A stretch of DNA of 64,000 bases from positions 8,749,501 to 8,813,500 of the forward strand of contig NZ_CP127173.1 in the NCBI RefSeq assembly GCF_030264295.1, written 5' to 3'. The stretch comes from Amycolatopsis nalaikhensis. GTDB taxonomy: Bacteria; Actinomycetota; Actinomycetes; Mycobacteriales; Pseudonocardiaceae. This document shows positions 42,856 through 52,430 of this stretch, in pieces (positions within the stretch are counted from its first letter, which is position 1; the number at the start of each line of letters is the position of its first letter). The notes beneath the pieces are model-generated. The model had not been told where the DNA came from, ran no database searches, and saw only the letters and a program-made list of their open reading frames with translations. The position numbers and the translations under genes are program-made.

Positions 42856-44319
42856 ATGACACTGACCGCCGACACCCGGACCGGGTTCACCACCAGGTTG
42901 TTCATCGACGGTGCCTGGACGGACGCGGCGGCCACGTTCGAAGACCTCAACCCGGCCACCGGCGAGGTGCTGGCCCGGGTCGCCGACGCGAGCGCCGAGG
43001 ACGTCGACCGGGCCGTCCGGGCCGCGCGGGCCGCGCTCGAAGGCGTGTGGGGCGAGACGCCCGGCGTCGCGCGGGGTCACCTGCTGAACAAGCTCGCCGA
43101 CCTCGTCGAGCGGGACGCGCAGGAGCTCGCCCGGCTGGAGGCGCTGGACATCGGCAAGCCCGCCGGGCAGCCCGCGATGCTGGACGTGCCCAACACGATC
43201 GCCACCTTCCGGCACTTCGCCGGCTGGGCCGACAAGATCCAGGGCGCCACCATCCCGACCGCCGGGTACCTGGGGATGGCGAAGACGCACTCCTACACCG
43301 TGCGCGAGCCGGTGGGCGTGATCGGCGCGATCATCCCGTGGAACACCCCGCTGATGATCGCGGCGTGGAAGCTCGGCCCGGCACTGGCCGCGGGCAACAC
43401 CGTCGTCGTCAAGCCCGCCGAGGACGCGCCGCTGTCGATCCTGCACCTGGGCAAGCTCGTCGAGGAGGCCGGGTTCCCCGCCGGGGTCGTCAACATCGTG
43501 CCGGGCCTGGGCGGCGGCGCGGGCGCGGCCCTGGTCGCCCACCCGGACGTCGACAAGATCAGCTTCACCGGCTCCCCCGAGGTCGGGCGGCTGATCCAGA
43601 AGGCCGCCGCGGACACCTTCAAGCGCGTCACGCTGGAGCTGGGCGGGAAGAGCCCGCAGATCGTCGCCGAGGACGCCGACGTCGAGGCCGCGATCAACGG
43701 CATCGCCATGGGCCTGTTCTTCAACCAGGGCGAGGTCTGCGCGGCGGGCACCCGCGTGCTGGTGCACCGCTCGCACTACGACACCGTCGTCGAGGCACTG
43801 GCCCAGGCCGCCGACGCCCAGGTGCTGGGCGACCCCTTCGCCGAGTCGACGACCATGGGCGCGCTCGTCAACGCCGACCAACGGCGGCGCGTGCTCGACT
43901 ACATCGAAGCGGGCAAGGCGTCCGGCGCGAAGCTGGTCGCGGGCGGCGAGCACGACGGACCCGGGTTCTTCGTGCGGCCGACCATCTTCGCCGACGTCGA
44001 CAACAGCTCGAAGATCGCCCAGGAGGAGATCTTCGGCCCGGTCGGCGCCGTGATCCCGTTCGACACCCTCGACGAGGCCATCGCCATCGCCAACGACACG
44101 CCGTACGGGCTCGCCGCGACGATCTGGACCCGCGACGTCTCGAACGCGCACACCCTCGCCGCGAAGATCCGCGCGGGAGCGGTGTGGGTCAACGGCTGGG
44201 CGGCGATCGACCCGGCGCTGCCGTGGGGCGGCATGAAGTCCAGCGGCATCGGCCGCGAGCTCGGCTGGAGCGGCATCCTCGCCAACACCGAGGAGAAGGT
44301 CGTCACGATCGTCCTTTGA
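42856..44319 (+). CDS. Aldehyde dehydrogenase, phenylacetaldehyde type
   Basis: A 487-aa NAD(P)-dependent ALDH: IIPWNTPLMIAAWKLGPALAAGNTVVVKPAED binds the cofactor, Glu in TLELGGKSPQ is the general base and Cys in NQGEVCAAGTR is the nucleophile. EEIFGPVGAVIPF and the C-terminal WGGMKSSGIGRELG are normal. The best context-based substrate is the aldehyde made by the copper amine oxidase, giving phenylacetate or 4-hydroxyphenylacetate. It has its own upstream region (42755-42855) and a terminator shared with the convergent AraC gene. Confidence 0.92.
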   Translation: MTLTADTRTGFTTRLFIDGAWTDAAATFEDLNPATGEVLARVADASAEDVDRAVRAARAALEGVWGETPGVARGHLLNKLADLVERDAQELARLEALDIGKPAGQPAMLDVPNTIATFRHFAGWADKIQGATIPTAGYLGMAKTHSYTVREPVGVIGAIIPWNTPLMIAAWKLGPALAAGNTVVVKPAEDAPLSILHLGKLVEEAGFPAGVVNIVPGLGGGAGAALVAHPDVDKISFTGSPEVGRLIQKAAADTFKRVTLELGGKSPQIVAEDADVEAAINGIAMGLFFNQGEVCAAGTRVLVHRSHYDTVVEALAQAADAQVLGDPFAESTTMGALVNADQRRRVLDYIEAGKASGAKLVAGGEHDGPGFFVRPTIFADVDNSSKIAQEEIFGPVGAVIPFDTLDEAIAIANDTPYGLAATIWTRDVSNAHTLAAKIRAGAVWVNGWAAIDPALPWGGMKSSGIGRELGWSGILANTEEKVVTIVL

Positions 44320-44349
44320 GGACGTGCCCGGGCCCGCGGGCCCGTCCTC
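44318..44349. terminator. Bidirectional terminator between the ALDH and AraC genes
   Basis: GAGGAC (44318-44323) and GTCCTC (44344-44349) enclose an inner palindrome GGGCCCGCGGGCCC (44330-44343). The outer left arm overlaps the ALDH stop codon. It lies between two convergent genes and can fold in both transcripts. Confidence 0.6.
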
Positions 44350-44351
44350 CC

Positions 44352-45296
44352 TCAGGCGTTCTTGCGGTACTCCCGCGGCGACTGCCCGAACGCGGAGCGG
44401 AAGAGCCGCGAGAAGTGCGCGGCGTCGGTGAACCCCCACCGCTGCGCGACGGCCACGATCGGGACGTCCCGGTTCTGCGGGGCGGCCAGGTCGCGGCGGC
44501 AGCGTTCGAGGCGGCGCGTCCGGATCATCGCCGACACCGAGACACCCTCGGCCTCGAACACCTTCTGGAGGTACCGGACGGACACGAAGTGCGCGTCGGC
44601 GACCGCCTTCGACGTCAGGTCCGGGTCGTGGAGGTGGTCGTCGATGAACTTGCCGACCCGCGCCCGCAGCGCCCGCCGGGACGCCGAGCTCCCGGCGTCG
44701 AGCGGCTGCTGCAGCTGCTGGGCGAAGGCGGCGGTGACCAGGTCGACCACGGCGTCGCCGAGGTGGGCCGCGATCACCGTCGTCGCGTCCCCGAGGTCGC
44801 CGGTCAGGCCCTTCATCAGCGGCGCGATCAGCGCGCCCAGGCCCGAATCACCGGCCAGCCGGACGGCGGTCAGCCCGGCCATGTGGTCCTCGGGCAGCCG
44901 GACGAGCTTGCGCGGGAACATCGCGACCGTCATCCGGAAGTCGTCGCTGAAGGAGATCCGGTACGGGCGCGAGGTGTCGTAGATGGCCAGGTCGCCCGGG
45001 GTGAGCTGGGCCTGGCGGTCGTCCTGCTCGACGACGCTGGTGCCGCTGACCTGCAGCCCGAACTTGTACAGCTCGGGGTCGTCCTGGCGGATCAGGCGGC
45101 GGGTGCGTTCGACGACGGCGTGCGACGCGGTCACCGAAGCCAGCGCGACCGAGCCGAGGTCGGCGGAGTCGACGTCGCCGCTGAACCCGGCGGTGTCGCC
45201 GTCACAGGTCGCTCGCAGGGGCACGAACGTGCGGCAGATCCGGTCTTCCCAGTCTTCGAACCCGGTCGCCGGTGCGGTGGCCGTCGCGGTCGCCAT
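44352..45296 (-). CDS. AraC family regulator, FeaR-like
   Basis: A 314-aa protein with an N-terminal AraC-binding-like cupin region (FVPLRATCDGDTAGFSGDVDSADLG, LTPGDLAIYDTSRPYRISFSDDFRMTVAMFPRKLV). The C-terminal double helix-turn-helix follows (DPDLTSKAVADAHFVSVRYLQKVFEAEGVSVSAMIRTRRLERC, then AVAQRWGFTDAAHFSRLFRSAFGQSPREYR). FeaR of E. coli, which activates phenylethylamine oxidase and aldehyde dehydrogenase genes, has this domain plan. It is convergent with the ALDH and divergent from the GMC oxidoreductase gene, both plausible targets. Confidence 0.92.
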   Translation of the reverse strand: MATATATAPATGFEDWEDRICRTFVPLRATCDGDTAGFSGDVDSADLGSVALASVTASHAVVERTRRLIRQDDPELYKFGLQVSGTSVVEQDDRQAQLTPGDLAIYDTSRPYRISFSDDFRMTVAMFPRKLVRLPEDHMAGLTAVRLAGDSGLGALIAPLMKGLTGDLGDATTVIAAHLGDAVVDLVTAAFAQQLQQPLDAGSSASRRALRARVGKFIDDHLHDPDLTSKAVADAHFVSVRYLQKVFEAEGVSVSAMIRTRRLERCRRDLAAPQNRDVPIVAVAQRWGFTDAAHFSRLFRSAFGQSPREYRKNA

Positions 45297-45341
45297 GCGG
45301 ACTCCTCGTCGAGTGTGCGCTGGTCCCGGGGCACGCTACTT

Positions 45342-45363
45342 TCTGAACGGTCGGTCGGTCAAC
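45342..45363. promoter_or_regulatory. PaaR-like TetR operator, weaker copy
   Basis: TCTGAACG-GTCGGT-CGGTCAAC resembles ACTnACCG-nnCGnn-CGGTnAGT, recalled as the motif for PaaR of Corynebacterium glutamicum: the CT, CG, central CG and CGGT positions match. It sits between the divergent AraC and GMC oxidoreductase genes. Confidence 0.45.
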
Positions 45364-45469
45364 CGGGGTGTTCGCCGGTGCGCAACTCCGGTTCGCGCCG
45401 AGTCAACTCCCCCGGGGACCGCCGACACAGACTGGGACCCGCGATCCACCGTCGAGCGAAGAGGTGCCC

Positions 45470-46987
45470 ATGGGTTCACACACCAGCAGCGACTACGTCA
45501 TCGTCGGGGCCGGTTCGGCGGGCAGCGCGCTCGCCCGCCGCCTCCTCGACGCGGGCCGGACGGTCCACGTCCTGGAAGCCGGGCCGGCCGACACGGACGA
45601 GGCCATCCACAGCCCGCAGGGCTGGCCGACGCTGCTGGCCGGGCCGCGGGACTGGACCGTGATGACCGTCCCCCAGGAGCACGCGAACGGGCGGTCGCTG
45701 TTCTGGCCGCGCGGCAAGGTCCTCGGCGGCAGCAGCTCCCTCAACGGCATGATCTACATGCGCGGCCACCGGACCGACTACGACGGCTGGGCCGCCCAGG
45801 GCTGCACCGGCTGGGGCTGGGACGACGTCCGCCCGCTGTTCCTGCGCTCCGAAGACCACCTGGCCGGGGCGGACGAGCACCACGCCACCGGCGGGCCGCT
45901 GCCGGTCAGCCGGATCGAGACGCCGCACCCGACCGCGCAGGCCTTCGTCGACGCCGCCGTGGCGGCCGGGCACAAGCGCACCGAGGACTTCAACGGCGAG
46001 GACATGCGCGGGGTCGGCTTCACCGAAATGACCGTGCGCGACGGCCGCCGGATGAGCGCGTGGCAGAGCTTCGTCGCGCCGGTGCTCGACCACCCCGGGT
46101 TGACCGTCACGACGTCGGCGTTGATCGACCGGGTCGTCGTCGAGAACGGCCGCGCGGTCGGCGTCGAGTACCTCGTGGACGGCGAGCGGCACGTGGCCCG
46201 CGCCGAGGGCGAGGTGGTGCTCTCCGCGGGCACCATCGGCTCCCCCGCGATCCTGCTGCGCAGCGGCATCGGCCCGGCGGCGCACCTGCGCGAGGTCGGC
46301 GTCGACGTCGTCGCGGACGTCGCCGGGGTCGGCGAGAACCTGCACGACCACCCGCTGATCAGCGTCGTCTACGAAGCCTCGAAGCCGTTGCCCGCTGGGG
46401 GCAACAACCTGCTGGAGGCGCAGTTCTACGCCGACAGCACCGGCTGGACCGACGCGGCCCCGGACCTGCAGCCACTGTTCCTGCACCTGGTCTACCCGGC
46501 CGAGGGCTACGAGGTGCCCGAGCACGGCTACACGATCGCCGCCGGGATCGTCGCGCCGAAGTCGCGGGGCACCCTGCGGCTGGCCTCGGCCGACCCGACC
46601 GCACCGGCCCTGGTCGACCCGCGGATCCTCGCCGACCCGTACGACCTCGAGGCGCTGTGCGACGCCATCGAGATGAGCCGCGAGGTCGGCGCTCAGCGGG
46701 CCTTCGACGAGTGGCGCGAGCGCGAGGTGGCCCCCGGGCCGTCGGCGACCACGCGCGACGACATCCGTGAGTTCGCCCGCCGGTCGGTCGGGACCTACCA
46801 CCACCAGGTCGGGACCTGCCGGATGGGCGTGGACGACCTCGCCGTCGTGGACCCTGACCTGCGGGTTCGCGGGATCGACGGGCTGCGCGTCGCGGACGCT
46901 TCGATCATGCCGGTCGTGCCGTCGGGCAACACGAACGCGCCGTCCATCATGGTCGGCGAGAAGGCCGCGGACCTGATCACCGGCTGA
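45470..46987 (+). CDS. GMC family FAD oxidoreductase
   Basis: A 505-aa glucose-methanol-choline enzyme: YVIVGAGSAGSALARRLLDAGRTVHVLEAGP binds FAD, RGKVLGGSSSLNGMIYMRGH is the family signature, and VVLSAGTIGSPAILLRSGIGP follows. The catalytic His is in TYHHQVGTCRMG, with PSGNTNAPSIMVGEKAADLI at the end. It oxidises an alcohol to aldehyde/ketone; choline dehydrogenase-like in sequence but with substrate unknown. The ATG at 45470 is chosen because the FAD fold begins here. An aryl-ethanol substrate would fit the surrounding amine/arylacetate genes, by inference. Confidence 0.93.
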   Translation: MGSHTSSDYVIVGAGSAGSALARRLLDAGRTVHVLEAGPADTDEAIHSPQGWPTLLAGPRDWTVMTVPQEHANGRSLFWPRGKVLGGSSSLNGMIYMRGHRTDYDGWAAQGCTGWGWDDVRPLFLRSEDHLAGADEHHATGGPLPVSRIETPHPTAQAFVDAAVAAGHKRTEDFNGEDMRGVGFTEMTVRDGRRMSAWQSFVAPVLDHPGLTVTTSALIDRVVVENGRAVGVEYLVDGERHVARAEGEVVLSAGTIGSPAILLRSGIGPAAHLREVGVDVVADVAGVGENLHDHPLISVVYEASKPLPAGGNNLLEAQFYADSTGWTDAAPDLQPLFLHLVYPAEGYEVPEHGYTIAAGIVAPKSRGTLRLASADPTAPALVDPRILADPYDLEALCDAIEMSREVGAQRAFDEWREREVAPGPSATTRDDIREFARRSVGTYHHQVGTCRMGVDDLAVVDPDLRVRGIDGLRVADASIMPVVPSGNTNAPSIMVGEKAADLITG

Positions 46988-47011
46988 TCGGACCGCTATC
47001 GTCGGTGCCGC

Positions 47012-47042
47012 GGTCCGGCTCGCCGCCCCGGCGGGCCGGACC
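47012..47042 (+). terminator. Terminator hairpin after the GMC oxidoreductase gene
   Basis: GGTCCGGC (47012-47019) pairs with GCCGGACC (47035-47042), with additional inner CGCCG/CGGCG pairing. It lies 24 nt after the stop codon, before the small EthD gene. Confidence 0.6.
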
Positions 47043-47072
47043 TCCGCCGCCCCGGCAACGAGAGGACGTCCG

Positions 47073-47372
47073 ATGCACCGCCTCACCGTGCTGTACCCCC
47101 CGCCCGCCGACCCCGACCACTTCCGCGAGTACTACGTGGAAACCCACCTGCCGCTCGCCGCGAAGCTGCCCGGCATCCTGCGGTCGGAGTACTCCCTCGA
47201 CGTGGCCGCGCTCGGCGGCGACAGCAAGTACTTCGCCGTCTTCCACGCCGACTTCGAGTCCGCCGACGCGATGCAGGCCGCGCTCGACTCGGAAGCGGGC
47301 AAAGCGGTCGCCGCGGACGTACCGAACTACGCCAGCGGCGGCGTGGAGATGATCCACTACCCGCTCGCCTGA
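47073..47372 (+). CDS. EthD family protein
   Basis: A 99-aa dimeric alpha+beta barrel protein: HRLTVLYPPPADPDHFREYYVETHLPLAAKLPGI is the EthD signature (Y/F-x-x-YY--HLP-A--LPG). EthD proteins accompany oxygenases or degradation enzymes but their reaction is mostly unknown. The start follows GAGAGGA. It overlaps the TetR gene end by 16 bp in convergent orientation. It is not muconolactone isomerase: the catC-type N-terminus and catalytic residues are missing. Confidence 0.88.
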   Translation: MHRLTVLYPPPADPDHFREYYVETHLPLAAKLPGILRSEYSLDVAALGGDSKYFAVFHADFESADAMQAALDSEAGKAVAADVPNYASGGVEMIHYPLA

Positions 47373-47980
47373 CGGGGCAACCGCAGCCCGTCGAACGCGA
47401 CCGTCGCGACGGCGTCCGCCAAGGCTCCGGCCGGGACGCCGCCGCGCGGCCGGTACCACTCGGCGATCGAGTTGACCATGCCGAACAGCAGGCGCGCCGA
47501 AATGCTCGGGTCGATGTCCGGTCGCAGGTCGCCGTCGGCGGCCGCCTTGGCGACCAGGTCCGCGACGATCCGGTCGAACTCCTTGCGGCGCGCCAGCGCG
47601 GCGCGCTCCACCTTCGTGTTGCCGCGGATGCGCAGCAGCAGCGTGACGAACGGCAGCTGCTCGATCAGCACGCCGACGCTGGCCCGCACGAGGTGCTCCA
47701 GCTTGTCGATGGCCGGGCCGTCGAGAGCGTCCACAGTGGCCACTTCGGCGAACAGCCCGTCGAGGGCGCGGTCGACGGCCAGCCGCAGCAGCTCGTCCTT
47801 GCTCCGCACGTGGTGGTAGATCGCCGACTTCGAGATGCCGAGCTTGCGGGAGAGGTCCTCCATGCTGGTGCCGTCGAAGCCCCGCTCGGTGAACGCCGAA
47901 ACCGCCACGCGCAGCAGGGATTCCAGGTCGTACCCCGGCCTGCCGCGCTTGGCGGTCCGGTTCGTCGCTGTGTCGGCCAT
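47357..47980 (-). CDS. TetR family regulator, probably PaaR-like
   Basis: A 207-aa protein: AKRGRPGYDLESLLRVAVSAFTERGFDGTSMEDLSRKLGISKSAIYHHVRSKDELLRLAV is the TetR helix-turn-helix. The C-terminal helical domain ends with AFDGLRLPRQ. It lies 20 bp after paaK on the same strand. In actinobacteria the phenylacetate genes are controlled by a TetR repressor (PaaR) released by phenylacetyl-CoA; two PaaR-like boxes in the neighbourhood support this. Confidence 0.9.
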   Translation of the reverse strand: MADTATNRTAKRGRPGYDLESLLRVAVSAFTERGFDGTSMEDLSRKLGISKSAIYHHVRSKDELLRLAVDRALDGLFAEVATVDALDGPAIDKLEHLVRASVGVLIEQLPFVTLLLRIRGNTKVERAALARRKEFDRIVADLVAKAAADGDLRPDIDPSISARLLFGMVNSIAEWYRPRGGVPAGALADAVATVAFDGLRLPRQASG

Positions 47981-48000
47981 ACCGGCATTCTCGCAAGCGG

Positions 48001-49326
48001 CTACCGCTCGTCGATCACCCGGCGCAGCTTGCCGACCGAACGCTCCAGCGTCTCGGGGTCGAGGACGTCCACGCCGACCGAGACACCCACGCCGTCCTTG
48101 ACCCGGCCCGCGATCTCCCGCGCGGCGGCTCGCCGCCGGTCGGCGTCGGTCCCGGCCAGGGATTCGACCAGGACCGTGAGGTGGTCCATGCGGTCGCGCT
48201 TGGTCAGCCGCAGCTGGAAGTGCGGGGCCAGCCCGTCGGTGCCGAGCACGATTTCCTCGATCTGCGTGGGGAAGACGTTGACCCCGCGCAGGATGATCAT
48301 GTCGTCGCTGCGGCCGGTGACCTTGTCCATCCGCCGGAACGACGGCCGCGCGGTGCCCGGGCGCAGCGCGGTCAGGTCGCGGGTGCGGTAGCGGATGATC
48401 GGCAGCGCCTGCTTGGTGAGCGAGGTGAACAGCAGCTCGCCGGTTTCGCCGTCGGGCAGGACGTCGCCGTCCACCGGGTCGACGACCTCCGGGTAGAAGT
48501 GGTCTTCCCAGATGTGCAGGCCGTCCTTGGTTTCCACGCACTCCTGCGCGACGCCCGGGCCCATCACCTCCGAGAGGCCGTAGATGTCGACGGCGTCGAT
48601 GTCGAGGCGTTCTTCGATCTCCGTGCGCATCCGCTCGGTCCACGGCTCGGCACCGAAGATCCCGACCTTGAGCGAACTGGACCGCGGGTCGACGCCCTGC
48701 CGTTCGAACTCGTCGAGCAGCGTCAGCATGTACGACGGCGTGACCATGATGATCTCGGGTTCGAAGTCCGTGATGAGCTGCACCTGGCGGGCGGTCATGC
48801 CGCCGGACGCGGGAATCACGGTGCAGCCGAGCTTTTCGGCGCCGTAGTGCGCGCCGAGGCCGCCGGTGAACAGGCCGTAGCCGTAGGCGTTGTGCAGCTT
48901 GTGCCCGGGACGGCCACCGGCGGCGAAGATCGAGCGGGCCAGCACGGTCGACCAGGTCTCGATGTCCTGCTCGGTGTAGCCGACGACGGTCGGCTTCCCG
49001 GTGGTGCCGGACGAGGCGTGCAGGCGCCGGACGTCCCGCTGTGGCACGGCCAACATGCCGAACGGGTAGGTGTCCCGCAGGTCGTGCTTGGTGGTCGTCG
49101 GGAACTTCGCCAGGTCGGCGAGGTCCTTGCAGTCGTCGGGGTGGACGCCGGCTTCGTCGAACTTCGCCCGGTAGAACGGCACGTTCTCGTAGGCGTGCCG
49201 CAGGGTCCATCGCAGCCGGTCCAGCTGGCGGGCACGCAGCTCGTCGAGGCTCACGCGCTCGTCGGGCGACAGCTCGTCGGCGGCGGGCGTGGCACCGAAG
49301 CGCCTGGCGGGGTGCGTGGTCGTCAT
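48001..49326 (-). CDS. paaK: Phenylacetate-CoA ligase
   Basis: A 441-aa adenylate-forming enzyme of the usual PaaK length. RLHASSGTTGKPTVVGYT is the ATP-binding P-loop-like motif; DIYGLSEVMGPGVAQEC and the later YRTRDLTALRPG and RSDDMIILRGVNVFPTQIEE are specific for PaaK. It activates phenylacetate to phenylacetyl-CoA with ATP. It forms an operon with the TetR gene downstream and is divergent from the thiolase gene. The PaaABCDE epoxidase and other steps are not in this window. Confidence 0.95.
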   Translation of the reverse strand: MTTTHPARRFGATPAADELSPDERVSLDELRARQLDRLRWTLRHAYENVPFYRAKFDEAGVHPDDCKDLADLAKFPTTTKHDLRDTYPFGMLAVPQRDVRRLHASSGTTGKPTVVGYTEQDIETWSTVLARSIFAAGGRPGHKLHNAYGYGLFTGGLGAHYGAEKLGCTVIPASGGMTARQVQLITDFEPEIIMVTPSYMLTLLDEFERQGVDPRSSSLKVGIFGAEPWTERMRTEIEERLDIDAVDIYGLSEVMGPGVAQECVETKDGLHIWEDHFYPEVVDPVDGDVLPDGETGELLFTSLTKQALPIIRYRTRDLTALRPGTARPSFRRMDKVTGRSDDMIILRGVNVFPTQIEEIVLGTDGLAPHFQLRLTKRDRMDHLTVLVESLAGTDADRRRAAAREIAGRVKDGVGVSVGVDVLDPETLERSVGKLRRVIDER

Positions 49327-49376
49327 CTCTCTCCGGCTTCCTCGGCGGGTGTGAAGTTCGTTCCGCGGCCTTGCTT

Positions 49377-49398
49377 ACTGACCGAATGGACGGTAAAT
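49377..49398. promoter_or_regulatory. PaaR-like TetR operator
   Basis: ACTGACCG-AATGGA-CGGTAAAT matches ACTnACCG-nnCGnn-CGGTnAGT (recalled PaaR motif of C. glutamicum) at all but two specified bases. It lies in the divergent region between paaK and the thiolase gene. Confidence 0.65.
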
Positions 49399-49448
49399 AA
49401 TGTGGGCCAAGTAAAAGCGGGACCCGTTCGGATGTCAAGAGGAGAGCC

Positions 49449-50665
<1,217 letters not shown>

Positions 50666-50669
<4 letters not shown>

Positions 50670-51520
50670 GCGCGGGGCCCGGCGTCGTCGGGGTGATCGG
50701 CGGCGGCCGGATGGGCGCGGGCATCGCGCAGGTGTTCGCCGCGCGGGGCGCGCGGGTGTCCGTGGTGGAGGGCAGCGCGGCGGCGGCCGACGCCGCCCGC
50801 GCCCGGCTGGCCGACGGGCTCGCCAAGGCCGCCGAACGCGGTGCGCTGACCGGCGACCCGGCCGAGGTGCTCGACCGGATCGCCGTGGTCGAGGCGGTCG
50901 AGCGGCTCCCGGCCGACGCGGACCTCGTCGTCGAAGCCGTCCCCGAGCGCGCCGACCTCAAGATCGACGTGCTCACCCGGGCCGAGGCCGTGGTCGGCGA
51001 CCACACGGTGCTGGCGAGCAACACGAGTTCGCTGTCGATCGCCGAGCTGGGGGCCGCGCTGCGGGTTCCGGCGCGGTTCGCGGGCATGCACTTCTTCAAC
51101 CCGGTCCCGGCGTCGAAGCTGGTCGAGGTGGTGCACGCGCCCGCGACGGCCGACCAGGTCGTGCACCGGGTCCGGGACTGGGTGCGCGGCCTCGGCAAGA
51201 CCGACGTCGTGGTGCGCGACTCCCCCGGGTTCGCCACCAGCCGCCTCGGCGTGCTGCTGGGGCTGGAAGCGATCCGGATGCTCGAAGAGGGCGTCGCCGA
51301 CGCCGAAGCGATCGACCAGGCGATGGAGCTGGGCTACCGGCACCCGATGGGACCGCTGCGCTCCACCGACCTCGTCGGCCTCGACGTGCGGCTGGCCATC
51401 GCCGAGTACCTGCACCGCACGCTCGGCGAGCGGTTCGCCCCGCCGAAGCTGCTGCGGGACAAGGTCGCCGCGGGCGAGCTGGGCCGCAAGACCGGCCGCG
51501 GGTTCCACGACTGGGGGTGA
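50666..51520 (+). CDS. 3-hydroxyacyl-CoA dehydrogenase (PaaH-like)
   Basis: A 284-aa protein from a GTG overlapping the thiolase stop (GTGA). GVIGGGRMGAGIAQVFAARGARVSVVE is the NAD-binding fold; LASNTSSLSI and HFFNPVPASKLVEVVH (with the catalytic His of the family) follow; the C-terminal helical domain has GYRHPMGPLRSTDLVGLDV. It oxidises 3-hydroxyacyl-CoA to 3-oxoacyl-CoA, the step before the thiolase. Together the pair finishes phenylacetate degradation. Confidence 0.93.
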
Positions 51521-51526
51521 GGCGGT

Positions 51527-51757
51527 TCAGCCGCGGTGCCAGTCCCGGAAGGCGGTCAGCAGGTTTTCGCGCACCGACGGCGAAAGCGACTCGGGCGGCA
51601 GCTCGCCCAGCCGCGTGATCGTCGTCCGGAACTGGCCGAGGTAGCGTTCGCAGCCGGGGCAGCGGGCGAGGTGCTCGGCGAACCGGGCTTCGGTCTCCGG
51701 GTCGAGCGCGCCGTCCAGGAAAGCCGTGACCAGCTCGACGAACTCGTCGCAGTTCAT
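51527..51757 (-). CDS. Zinc-finger anti-sigma factor
   Basis: A 76-aa ZAS-domain protein. MNCDEFVELVTAFLDGALDPETEARFAEHLARCPGCERYLGQF carries the H-x3-C-x2-C motif. There is no transmembrane segment, so it is a soluble, possibly redox-sensitive anti-sigma factor like RsrA. Its ATG overlaps the stop of the ECF sigma gene (ATGA), the usual pairing. Confidence 0.92.
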   Translation of the reverse strand: MNCDEFVELVTAFLDGALDPETEARFAEHLARCPGCERYLGQFRTTITRLGELPPESLSPSVRENLLTAFRDWHRG

Positions 51758-52389
51758 CCGGCGGCCTCCAGGTAGCCCGCCAGGCGTTCGCGGACGGCCG
51801 CGCGGGCGCGGTGCAGCAGCACCCGCTGGTTGGCCGCGGAGATCCGCAGGATTTCGCAGACCTCCTCGGCCGTGTGGTCGGCGATGTCCCGCAGGCTCAG
51901 CACGGCGCGCTGCCGCGCGGGCAGCTCGTCCAGGAATCCGGTGAGCACCTCACGGATTTCCAGTGCCAGTGCGGTGTTCTCCGGCGACGGCCACGCTTCG
52001 GGAGCCTCCCGCCAGTGCCCGGGGTAGGCACCGCCGGGGCCCTGGAACCGGCTGGGGTCCACGGTCGGGCCGTGGTCTTCGTCGCCGGGCAGCAGGCTCG
52101 TCCACGGCACGCTGCGCTTCTCGCGCGCACCGCGTTTCTTGGCCGTGTTGACCAGGATCCGGTACACCCACGTCTTGACCGACGACCGCCCTTCGAAGCC
52201 GCCGACCCCCTGCACGACCGCGAGCCAAGTGTCCTGCACGACTTCCTCGGCCGTGGCGTGCGTCGAGACGAAGGTGCGGGCGAGCCGCAGCATCGACGAC
52301 GACCACGCGTCGAGCACCTCGGCGAACGCAGCGCCGTCGCCGGCCCGCAGCGCCGCGAGCAGCTCGTCGTCGGGCGGCAGCTTTCTCAC
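51754..52389 (-). CDS. ECF-type RNA polymerase sigma factor
   Basis: About 211 aa from a GTG at 52389; another in-frame GTG lies near 52437, so the start is not certain. Region 2 is LRLARTFVSTHATAEEVVQDTWLAVVQGVGGFEGRSSVKTWVYRILVNTAKKRGARE. Region 4 is LPARQRAVLSLRDIADHTAEEVCEILRISAANQRVLLHRARAAVRERL. A spacer of about 55 residues with DEDHGPTVDPSRFQGPGG is longer than in many ECFs. It pairs with the overlapping zinc anti-sigma factor. Confidence 0.93.
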   Translation of the reverse strand: MRKLPPDDELLAALRAGDGAAFAEVLDAWSSSMLRLARTFVSTHATAEEVVQDTWLAVVQGVGGFEGRSSVKTWVYRILVNTAKKRGAREKRSVPWTSLLPGDEDHGPTVDPSRFQGPGGAYPGHWREAPEAWPSPENTALALEIREVLTGFLDELPARQRAVLSLRDIADHTAEEVCEILRISAANQRVLLHRARAAVRERLAGYLEAAG

Positions 52390-52430
52390 CTCGCGAGCGT
52401 ATCCGCGGGCGGGCCGGAAAAGGGTGACGG

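Noticed and set aside
47073..47372. Possible muconolactone isomerase (catC) completing the catechol branch
   Set aside because: The sequence has the EthD signature (YYVETHLPLAAKLPG) instead of the CatC N-terminus and lies 20 kb from the cat genes.
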